Source of the DNA: Sambucus nigra | Taxonomy: Eukaryota > Streptophyta > Magnoliopsida > Dipsacales > Adoxaceae | Length of the DNA stretch: 64,000 bases | Direction: 5' to 3' | NCBI GenBank assembly: GCA_949130495.1 | Contig: OX422217.1 | Span: forward strand, 544,055,137 to 544,119,136 | In this document: positions 49,331 through 59,140 of the stretch, piece after piece | How the letters are laid out: every line of letters starts with the position of its first letter | Position numbering within the stretch: the stretch's first letter is position 1 | Notes under the pieces: generated by a model | What the model was told of the DNA's origin: nothing | Database searches by the model: none | What the model saw: only the letters and a program-made list of their open reading frames with translations | Program-made: the position numbers and the translations under genes

Positions 49331-50249
49331 GAGGCGCATTTTAATTTTTGTAGCAATTAATATTGTATGGGCAAAAGGGTTACTAAACTTAGCCTATAGC
49401 ACTTTTATTTACGTAGATTCACCGAGGGGTGTGGGACACCTATATTTTTCATGTCATCACTGGGTTTGATTTTTATCACGGAATTACTTACTTTAGGCAT
49501 GTCTGAATATGATGTGACTAGCGGAGTGCATTGACTTGTGGTATATGAGAGCATATGTACTACTGCTAGCCAACATCTTGTCTTTATTAAGAGAGTAGAT
49601 GAACAGACTTTTATTTGAAATCGATAAAACCTGTAGAGAAGTTATATACTATTGACTAAGGACCTGAGGAATTTCGATGACCGACTACTTTAGGTAGTAG
49701 TGTATCGGGGGGGTTCCTTGTTTGGATTTCGCTTGCGAGACGCCCCACGCATGAAACTAATAAACGTTGGGAGTCGAAATAAGTTAGGTCTTTAGGATAT
49801 GAGTTTATAATCTTTGCGATAAATCCGACTATTATGCAGGTAACCATATCCATTTTAAAATGGAAGTTGTACGATAGGGTGTATGGGCTCCCTGGATGGT
49901 TGGATTGTAGTAGTTTTCATAATTGTGAAATAGTAAGTATTTTTTTTTGGATTACGGAACGTAGAGGTTATGACTTCAGGATTTATTTGTTTAATAAGTG
50001 AGGATCATTTTTCCAAAACTTTGTCACGAGGATGTTATGGGGAAGATTGGGTATAGTTTAAATTTGATTCAGATAGAATTATATGGTGAGGCTTGGCGTA
50101 TAACATCAATGGGGATTTTCATTAATGTACTGTATGGGAGGTACGACATAGATTACTTGCGATGTGAGATTTATACTCAGAGTTGACCTTACCAGTATGA
50201 TTTATCTTTTCGAATTTCGGGACGAAATTATGTTATAAGGGGGAAAGTA
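49331..50249 (+). mobile_element. Element C internal 3' part, no readable pol
   Basis: Sequence between gag and PPT. The final stretch TTCGAATTTCGGGACGAAAT at about 50211-50230 is the standard end of a plant gypsy internal region. I find no RT, RNase H or integrase block, so about 3-4 kb of pol appears deleted relative to ordinary gypsy elements. Confidence 0.6.
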
Positions 50250-52421
50250 TGTAATACCCCGTAATTTAAATGACTTTTAAAATGGGTTATATTTTAAATT
50301 AATGGATTAATTGGATTTTATTATAAATTAATTCATTTGGGTTTTATACGAATTGTGAATATTAAAATGAATGATTCTGAATAATACTTAAAGATATTTA
50401 GGTAATATATGAATGTGATATTATTGATATGGTTGTGCGATATTAATTCAATAATTTGAATTTTTAGTCGGACGCGGTATGGGACGTGTCGGGACTAATT
50501 TGTTAAATTAAAAGAAAACTTATTTTCTATCAACCTTATAGTCATTTTGAGTGTGTCGTTACATTCGAAAGGGTTGAAATAGTCAGAAAAGTCATTTGGA
50601 TGTTGGTTTTGGGTCTCGAGTCATTTGGAAATAAAAAGACAACCCAAAAGGGCATTTTGGTCATTTTTACAAGGGGAAGAATAGTGATTTCGGATTTTGT
50701 CTTATTATAAATATTTGGAGATTAGTTGTACGTGGGTTCATTCATCTTTTGTACAAAAAATTGAGAAGTCACCTTGTGAGAGAGAGAGTGAAAGGTTGCT
50801 TGGGAGAAGAGAAGCTTGCTTGGAAAGGAGGAAAACTAAGGACCAAAGGTCACCACCACCAACCACCACCGAAAGTGACCGGAGAAGGGGAGAACCACCT
50901 GTGTTATTCAAATCCAAAAGATCATATCTTCATTAGAGGTAAGTATTTGATGATTGCAATCTAAGTTTGTATATTGTCCATGTTAGGATAGTTGTAAAAA
51001 GATGAGATTTTTCATGTTTGGAAGATAAACATAGAGTTGTTAATTGATTTCTGGAAAATGAAACTATGTAGGAATCAAAATCGTGTTGTAGATAGATAGT
51101 AATCCACTAAATAATTATAAATTTGCTGAAGAAATTCTAAGAATCAATGGTGTGTTCTTGAAGATATCATGTATATAAATTTTCTGGAAAAATAGGATGA
51201 ATATATGCTTTTAATTCTAACTCTTAATGATTCTAGGATGTTTAGATCATTAGAAATCATTCACATATGTTGATATATCATGTAGTAAGGATTATAAGGA
51301 ATTTGGGTTGTTAATATGAAGTTTTGAATGATCAAAAGTGATGAAATGCATAGTAGAAGAAATGCAAAAAATTGGGTTGATATGTGGGCAATCGATCGAT
51401 CGACCCCCTACCTTCGATCGATCGACCTCCCTAGAATATATGAAGTTATTTCTTTTTAATGCTTGTTGTTATCCTAAACCTTTTGTAAATATTTGGTGAT
51501 TATTAATTGGATATAATGGGGCTTAGAGAAGATCAGTAAGCCCTAGATAAGAATCGAATTAATGTGATTGGAATTTAATTGATTAGAATTATGTTACTTA
51601 AAATTGAAAGAAATTTTGGTTGCTAGATTCATGTGTTGGATTCTAATTTGTATGCATGAGGATTAAGGATAGGTCCAGTAGGGGTAATTTAATAAATTAC
51701 CTGGGCAACCTTATGGTTATAAGAGGATTCAATCATAGGTGATAAAGGATGTGTTTATAAGAGATTTGAAACTATCGGTTATAACACTAATTAAAGGAGA
51801 GTTTAACTCGTAGTAATTCGGAAGATAAGATGATATGGAACAGTAGGATATTAGTGATTTATTACTGAATAAATATATTGAGGAAAACCTATTTAAACCT
51901 TGAGTAATGAGTGAGACTCTGGAATCATTAAATTAAGGAAGTAAAGCCTTAATATTTTAATACGTAGGATTTAAAGAGATATAATGCTACGTATGGTAAT
52001 TATCTTAGGGTAGTGTGATTACCTTGGTCATATTATACTATAGGTAGATGATAATTCATATTTGATTGATTGATAATTTATGCGTATGACATACCTAACT
52101 TACTTGTTATCGATGGGAGGTTTGCACGTGAGGACAGTCATATCCTGATCAATCCATGGGATTTTGATTTGTCGCTCGAGAACATATGTCAATGAAAGAC
52201 TTATCGGGGAGTTGATAAGTCCGCTAACTATGGGAACTTAGGTATGTGTGTGGCTCGTGGGGTATGAGAACTATGTTCTCATCCAATATTTGTGTCGATG
52301 TTTGTGGTTCGAGGAATCCTTACCGAACCTTTAGTCCCCTATTCGGCGACCAGCGATACTGGGACATGATAGCAGAGTAATGCATGCACCGCAGCTGTGT
52401 CTCGGGGTGCCGTATTACGTA

Positions 52422-52503
<82 letters not shown>

Positions 52504-53460
52504 GAATTAAATGAATGTATATATAGTGGTTAGATCAATCTACTGTGGGATAATTGTAGAGGACAGTGAATAGAGAAAAAGAATTGAACTAAGTTAATGA
52601 ATATTTATTCTTATAGATTTGAAAATCTTAATTCATATTAAGGAGAAATGATTCATGTTAATGGGAAAATTATATGAATGATTATACTATGTATGGTATG
52701 GGACATACGGGGTTATGAAATGGGAGGGAATCATATTATGGAAACTAGATAAGAGGAACCATTAACTAGGAGGTTAATAGGAAATGTTAAGCGTGCACTC
52801 TAGATGAGAGGTGAGAATATCAAGTGAGAGTTTAGATACTAACATGTACATAATAAATGATTTATTTCATTTCTTACATACTTGTTGTTTTAAAAATCAT
52901 TTTCACATCGGGCTCTGACCCGTTTCCTTGCATATTCTCTTTTCTATTGTATCTTCTATATCAGGTGTCCAGCCGGAGGGATGTCAACTTTAGCGGATTA
53001 TGATGAGCTATGGAGCTATGGAGTATTGCTTAGACACCTATCTTCATTTGATTCACAGTATTCTTTTAGTTAGGGCCTGTCGCCCAAAGGAATTCAGTTA
53101 TCTTTTCTATCTGAGTCAAATACTCTTGTATTCGTGTCATTTTAATACATTTAGCTATTGCTGGGATTACAGTATTGAGAAATTATTATGTGGGAATGTT
53201 TATTACAATTGCATTTAAATTCTTTTGTTTTATCTGTTCGGTTATTAGTGTCGTAGAATAATATGCATAGTGTTATTCGTAATCTAAAAATGGATTTTTG
53301 TTGGAATTAAAATTTGGAAAGTTTTTAGCATCAGCTTAATTCGGTATTGGGTGATTTGTAAATGTTTTCGACAATGATACTAAGAATGAGCCAACTGTAT
53401 ATTTTGTTTTAATTTGGTATGGGACTGGCCACCCAATATTTAATTAGGCGGGGTGTTACA
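50250..53460 (+). repeat. 3' LTR of element C
   Basis: It begins TGTAATACCCCG and ends GGCGGGGTGTTACA. TATA at about 50706-50713, palindrome pair at about 51390-51426. It is 434 bp longer than the 5' LTR because it carries 52110-52530 (described separately). Confidence 0.9.
52110..52530 (+). repeat. Segment of about 420 bp present only in the 3' LTR of C, with (TA)n
   Basis: The two LTRs align up to TTACTTG-TATCG and again from TGGTTAGATCAATC. Between these points the 3' LTR has an extra block ending in a pure (TA)n of 78 bp (52424-52501). The block is GC-richer (GGCGACCAGCGATACTGGG) and reads like LTR sequence, so loss from the 5' LTR and gain in the 3' LTR are both possible. Confidence 0.8.
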
Positions 53461-53465
53461 CCTTG

Positions 53466-53573
53466 ATATATTCGGATCCGTCTTTATGTAGATTGCTTTT
53501 GAACTTCTGTGATGGTTGTAACGGTATACGACATAATAAATTGATAACAGGCTTATAAAATAATGCCCTTACA
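53466..53573 (-). repeat. TR-GAG2 3' LTR, right part
   Basis: It continues the LTR after the C insertion and ends GCCCTTACA, the same last bases style as TR-GAG1 (GTCCTTACA). Confidence 0.75.
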
Positions 53574-55125
53574 AATCTCCCCTTATGTCTATGCCAAAAA
53601 ATACATAAAAACACCCGAATTATCAAATACCAAAATGCCTGTACAAATCTCCCATGAATAAATTTGCAAGATCTCAAAGTGTTCTTCAAAACTCTTCATC
53701 AAATCTCAAAGTTTTTCTCATCGGGGTGTGCAACATAATGATCTTTAATCTTTGTACCTACACACATAAGATACAACAAAAGCCTTCGTGAAGTATCGAG
53801 TTTGAAATGATATAAGAATAAATCACTAATAAATCAAATCTCCCCCATAATGCAAAAACTCCCTGATACATGATAATTCTTTCTCCTCATTTTTATGATG
53901 CCCCCAAATAGATAGATAAGACGAAACAAACTAGATGTTGAGTGTCATGATAAAATGCATAACAAACATGGATCAAACTAAATACATGCAAAGGAATATA
54001 TCAAAAACTTTCACAAAATATTTTTGATTTTTCAAATTCTTTTCGTACAAATATAAGATACATAAAATCACAGCCTGGATTAAACTAAAACAACCAAGTC
54101 ATGGAAATGGAATGAATGGGTGTGAACACATTCGATAGCTAAATCAACTCAATCAATCATATGTGCAAGATGAATACGTGTACCCCTAACAAATGAACAT
54201 CAAAGTATCCTTAGGTATAAAAAATGTTGAATTTAGATGATATCGGCTTAATCAAATCAACAAATCAAAGTCAAAATGATTTCCACCCCAATAATGTCCA
54301 AAACTATGTAACGCTTTTTCATGACTTTTAAAGACGTGAAAACCCGTTTTAAATCTCCATCCAAACTCCCTCATATATATTTTCTTTTAGAGGTGATCTA
54401 AATTCTCAAACATTGGAGAATTGGTGCAAAACCCCAATGGCCCCTTTTTGGCATGAATTTCTTTTTATTGCCTTTAAATTTTTTTGGGCTCTTTTAAACC
54501 TCTTTGGACACCGGATAATAAAATTCCTCAATTTTTTAGATCCAATATAATGGTGTCCTAGTATTGGCAAAGGTCAGATGTGACCCTTTCGCAGCCCTTT
54601 CCCGTTTTCAAATAAAGCACACAAACTCACAAACAGTTCTTACATGCACAACTTTTTATCAAATTTTATCGCGCTTGGTTCGTTTTTAAAGAGAGGATTA
54701 AAGTGAAAACACCCAACTAACATGTGATAACACAAGCACAATAATCAAAAAAATCCGTGCATGTGTGCAATAAAGGAAATCATGAGTCAAACATGTAGGA
54801 AGTAACACTTAATTACATCTCAACGACTCCAAACATTATAAAGTACAAGGATGACATGATATATTATCTTAAAACACTATCAAATAGTCACATGAACAAA
54901 TAGAATGATGTTGTGACTCGGTCATCCTAAGTATTCATCCACAAACGGTGTAAACAAAATACAAAAATATTTTTGGATTTTTTAAAAAATTTATCAAAAT
55001 AAAATCTTTTTTGTACTTTTCAAAAATTTTCAAAAAAATGGAAAACATACAAAAATGATACATACTAGCAGTAGGCAAATAATTTCATCAAGGAAAACAT
55101 CCTATCCTAGTAAACAAGTCAAATC
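53574..55125 (-). mobile_element. TR-GAG2 PPT and non-coding 3' region
   Basis: On the - strand AAGGGGAGATT (53574-53584) abuts the LTR as PPT. AGGGGGAGATT-like tracts recur near 53647 and 53840. There is no coding sense until gag at 55125. The block around 54585-54605 (CTTTCGCAGCCCTTTCCC) matches the equivalent region of TR-GAG1. As in TR-GAG1, pol is absent. Confidence 0.75.
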
Positions 55126-55997
55126 TCAATCGTTAGGTGCGGAGGGGTTTTCCAAAGGTGGTGCCAACTTATGAAAAACCTCCATCAAATTTTGTGAAGT
55201 TTTGATAAAAAACTTAACTTGCTCACCTAAATGTGCAAACTCTCTCATGTAGTCTCCAGGAGCATGTAAAGTATCATGTGTGGGTGCATGTGTGGCAGAA
55301 ACACGTGTATAAGCAAAATATGACATATAACCCAACATAAAGAAAAATTCCCTAAGGTGTCCTCTCCTCTTGCAGTGGGAACAAACATAAATAGGCCTAG
55401 GAACACCTCTCTCAAAAACTGTAGGACATCCTCTCCTAATGGGAAACGGATGCCTAGGTGGGTTAATTTTCGGGCCATGTGAATCTGTCACTAAAATGGG
55501 AATCGGATCGAGTCCGGCAAAAGAATTGGAAGCACCGTCATGACCTTTTCCTAGCCCGTCAACTCTACCCTTATAGGGATTAAGAACCAAATTTTCAACC
55601 TTCTTTGGTGCGTTCTTAAAATTGACTTTGACCTCCGTGGCACATTCGAGATCACTCTCGAGTTGGGATACACGTGTCATTAGACTAGACACTGTGTTGG
55701 TAAAATAAAAAATTTCCTTTCTTAAAACCTCCTTCTCTCTCTCCAAATCTAACACTCGACGACTTAAATCCCTATTATACTTCTTTGTTTTTAAGGTCTC
55801 GGTGTACAGATCTCTAAATGCTTTTTGGAGCTCACTTTCATCTCCACTTTCACTCTCGCTTTCTCCCTCATTTGAAGCGCTCAAATCATCACTATCGCAT
55901 TCGTGTGCACTATTGTGGGACAAAGTGGGTGTGTTCACATGACTTGCTAAAAAATCAACAAACTTCTCACCACTAGTCTCACCTTCACTACTATCAC
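55126..55997 (-). pseudogene. TR-GAG2 gag, C-terminal part, truncated
   Basis: The frame enters from the solo LTR at 55998. ISDSSEGE, then GEKFVDFLASHV, an acidic stretch, then SELQKAFRDLYTETLKTK correspond to SDSDKEEK, KNFVAFMASHV and SELQIAFHELYKESINLK of TR-GAG1 gag. A coiled coil follows (LSRRVLDLEREKEVLRKEI). The knuckle CSHCKRRGHLREFF lacks its last Cys (Phe instead), so zinc binding is doubtful. UBN2 and the first knuckle are missing because the sequence is broken at 55997. The open frame is otherwise intact over about 290 codons. The 5' LTR is not in the window. Confidence 0.8.
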
Positions 55998-56798
55998 TGA
56001 TGATGCTAAGATTTAGCACCACTGGATAAGTGATAGTGAGCTCAAATAGTGGTAACCATGGTAGTCATAGAGATGCAAGTATATAAGTGGGTAGAAGGAG
56101 ATGAGTATAAGAGGAAATAAGACAATGATGTATAGTGGTTCAGTCAGTTTGGCCTACATCCACTGTGAGTGTGTGATCCACTAAGTATGGGCACTAATGT
56201 CCTTGGATACAATGCACATAAGCTCTTTTCTCTCTCTACTGTGTGTACAAGCAGAGTTTTAGCTAGGGTTGCAATCCTCTATCCCTGTAGGGTTGTAAGT
56301 GACAAGTATATATAGGTCTTGGGGGGGTGTAGTGTACCCCCCAAGTATGCATGGTGCATGTGAATGATGATCTAGCCAATCCCCTGTTGACACCTGTAGA
56401 TGCCAAATGATGACATAATATTCCCTCATGTGAGGGTGTGATTTTGTTATAACTATCTCCCATGTGCCATGTGAGCCTCACACGCACTGTTCCACGCGTC
56501 TCCCAAACCACGCGCTGTGATGATGTCACCCTCGACCCTTGAATATGAGGCCGAGGGCAAAGTTCCTTCCGGTAATGAGCCTGGCCTAATTTAGGTCTCG
56601 TACTGTCGTACCCTCGGGGGGTCATCCGGATCCTGATAAAGGGTCGAACCCTTGAGGGGTTGTCCGGAGTCTGATGAAGGGTCGGCCCCCTAAGGGGCCG
56701 TCCGGAGCCTGATGAAGGGTCGGCCCCTGAGGGGTCGTCTGGGCCTGGTGAGGCACAGGGCGCCCTCGGCATGGCCGAGGGTATATACGGGTATATCA
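55998..56798 (-). mobile_element. 801-bp solo LTR
   Basis: TG...CA ends (TGATGATGC on the left, GGGTATATCA on the right) and the exact duplication ATCAC (55993-55997 and 56799-56803). On the - strand a TATA box (CTATATATAC, about 56307-56316) and a leader follow in the order of an LTR. Four loose 38-bp GC-rich units (GGGTCGGCCCC, then CCGTCCGGAGCCTGATGAA) lie at 56608-56752. The 178-aa - strand ORF (56263-56799) reads through those units. Family not recognised. Confidence 0.7.
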
Positions 56799-56803
56799 AT
56801 CAC

Positions 56804-57094
56804 CCCCATCCCTTATCCATAGATGATGCTGAGATGGCTGAGGGATAATGTTGCTTTTGAGACTAAGTGTATGGTCTGTTTGATGAGTGACACCTGTCAA
56901 GCTGATGTGACAGCTGTCAAATTTTTATCCAATGTTGTTCTAGTTTTCAAGGAGCAGCAGCTGCATGCTGCTTGGGGCTTTGTGCCCTAATGATGTCCTC
57001 CTCGTGGGCTGTGCTTTGGCTTGGTTAATGGGCCCACTCATTACTAAGGTATATAAGTAATTTTAGAAACCATTCATTCCCTTCTTCTTCGCGC

Positions 57095-57133
<39 letters not shown>

Positions 57134-57455
57134 GCCTTCTTGCCATTTCTGCAGTTTTTGAACCTTCAAGCTTAGCAACTTCGCCATTCCTCTTTAGGTA
57201 ACACCTCGACCCTAGTGTCCTACTTATCTTCATTTCTGTTTGCTTTCTTGTTTTAAGCTCATAGGGCTAGATTTCCATAGGCTGTTCCATAGCTTTTCCG
57301 GTGTGACCTCCGGTAAGCTGTTCTTGAATTGTTCTTGATAGAAAACCCTTCAATTCTTAGGTTTTGATCAAAAAGTCCACCCTAGTCAATGGTGATATTT
57401 GTTTGTAGTTAGGTTAGGTTACCCAAATTCTTCTAAGTGTAGGGTCACCCCTTAA
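56804..57455 (+). promoter_or_regulatory. Promoter and leader of Transposase_28-type gene
   Basis: A TATA box (TATATAAG, about 57051-57058) on the + strand is followed by CCATTCATTCCC and a (CT)n tract at 57101-57129, then an untranslated leader to the first ATG at 57456. This is a typical plant promoter layout. It could equally be the U3/R part of an LTR, but no LTR edge was found. Confidence 0.55.
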
Positions 57456-59140
57456 ATGCTTAGGAGGCTTTATAATCTAGCCGAGGAGTTCCCATCCTTG
57501 CGAGGGAAGCTTTTCATAGAGATCAGACGAATAGAGGAAGAGGAGGAGAGAAGACGAGGGGAAGACCCTAATTGGGTACGACCCATTTTTCCCATCCCTC
57601 TTGCAACAGTAAAGCCATTTGAGCCATCTGAGTCTTGTGGGTCATCCTATCGTCCTTCCAAGAGTTATTCAGGAGAGATGGACGAGAGAGCGTCGTCGCC
57701 CACTGGCGCTGGGCCTTCTGGGAGAGGAGAGTCGTCTGACCTAAGCCCAGGCCGACAGGCCGAGGGTACGGTTACTTCAGAGGCTGTCCATGTGACAACC
57801 CTATCTCCACATGCCTTCCAAATGGCTTTTCCCCAGAGGTCTCTGGCAAGTGACGAGGCCGAGGGAGAGGGGATAAAGGACGAGAGTGAGGACTCAGATG
57901 ATGACCAGGTTGACACCTCCCACGCCTCGTCTATGTCTCCTCAGTTAGGGATCGTGACCTCTTGCTGTGGAGGCATGCCTATGGAGTGTCTTCAAATATA
58001 ACTATGAGGGTTCCCTCTGAGTTTGAGAAGGTCCTCGAGCGTGAAGAAGGAGAGGTTGCAGTATACGAACAGATGTTCAAGGTAGGTGTCAGATTCCCTC
58101 TGCATCCTGCTGTCGTAGATATTCTGTCAGCCCTCGGCGTTGCCCCCTCTCAGCTTCCTCCCAACTCCTGGAGGACGATCCTTGGCTACATCTCCTTGTG
58201 GAAGAATGCTTTCACTGATGAGCCATCGGCCAACGTATTTTTGGCCTGTTACAATATCACCTCCTCGTCCAAACAGCCTGGGTACTACCACCTGGGGCGA
58301 GGAGGTCTGACAAAAAACTTCTCCACGTGGCACAGACCTCCAACCACGATTGGAAGAAGAGATTTTTCTTCGTTTCTGGGGAGTGGGAATTTTCCGCCGA
58401 GTCTCAACATTTGGACGATAGTCCGAGGGTTCCCAGAAGATGGTCAAACCCCTCGATGCAGGCCAGGTCAGATCCCGGACTTAGTCTGGATGAGAAAGAT
58501 ATAGTTGAGTATCTGAGGGAACGAGGGAGAGTGGGTGAGATTGCAAAATTTGAAGATCTGATGACCCCCAAGTTCCTCAAAGAAGCTGGTCTGAGGGTCG
58601 GCCCCCTGACAGAGCTATGTGAGTTACATTAATTTTTGCTCATTCTTTACTTTTTTCAAGTGTTTCATCTTTGTCTCTACATCTTTCTAATGTATCGTCC
58701 TCCTTTCAGGTCGTCCTGCAGGTATATCAGATCAACTTTGGGAAATGACTGCTCCGAGCTTATTTTCTGGTTTAGGCAAGAAGAAGGGCAAGGAGCCTCA
58801 GCAGGCTCCGGGGAAGACAAAGACCGTGGGGCCGACCCTTGTTGAACCGACAGCCGATGGTCACAAAAGAAAGGAGCCTAAAGTCCCTGCTGACCCTCTG
58901 CCGGATTCTAGGACGAGGGCGAGGGTGGAGTCATCTGAGGGGGTTGGTTCCTTTTCTTGCATGGGAGCCTTCTGGTCCCAAAACTTGACGGCACTGAAGG
59001 CCGAGCCATCTTTCTTGATCAGGAACCTAAGGGAAGCTAAGGCGTCCATATTTTCTGCCCCCTCGGCTGCTGATTACGAATTTCTATCAAAGATGCCTCC
59101 GGCCAAGGTGTATGACTATGGTTTGCACGCATTGGCTCAG
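57456..59140 (+). pseudogene. Transposase_28 / gypsy-type gag-like gene, frameshifted and truncated
   Basis: Pieces on the + strand: a basic/acidic N-terminal part (57456-57955); the family core VPSEFEKVLEREEGEVAVYE, then FKVGVRFPLHPAVVDILSAL, GVAPSQLPPNSWRTILGYI (to about 58310); then, after a frame change, SNHDWKKRFFFVSGEWEF and EKDIVEYLRERGRV to ELC. An intron follows at 58619-58709 (GTGAGT...TTTCAG), then RPAGISDQLWEMTAPSLFSG and a Lys-rich part to HALAQ. Next comes a splice donor GTACTT at 59141, after which the match stops. Two frame changes (near 57955 and 58310) disable it. The core matches the putative gypsy-type transposon family (PF04195, from memory of the family). Its molecular role is not established. 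Confidence 0.75.
58619..58709 (+). other. Probable 91-bp intron
   Basis: Donor GTGAGT after the codons for TEL. The branch/pyrimidine run and acceptor TCCTCCTTTCAG rejoin in frame as ELC-RPAGISDQLWEM. Reading straight through gives a stop at TAA 58630. Confidence 0.65.

Larger units (their letters stand above)
45456..53460 (+). mobile_element. Gypsy element C: complete ends, gag, most of pol missing
   Basis: 5' LTR 45456-48232, internal 48233-50249, 3' LTR 50250-53460. The exact target duplication CCTTG is at 45451-45455 and 53461-53465. PBS TGGTATCAGAGC is at 48236-48247 and PPT AAGGGGGAAAG at 50237-50247. The internal is only 2.0 kb with a broken gag and no RT, RNase H or integrase, so it is non-autonomous. 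Among the first 65 bp of the two LTRs I count three differences. It inserted into the LTR of TR-GAG2. Its LTR end and PBS-adjacent sequence match element B. Confidence 0.93.

Noticed and set aside
56263..56799. 178-aa ORF on the - strand, Pro/Ser-rich
   Set aside because: It spans the solo LTR and its 38-bp repeats and begins at the LTR edge. No recognisable domain.
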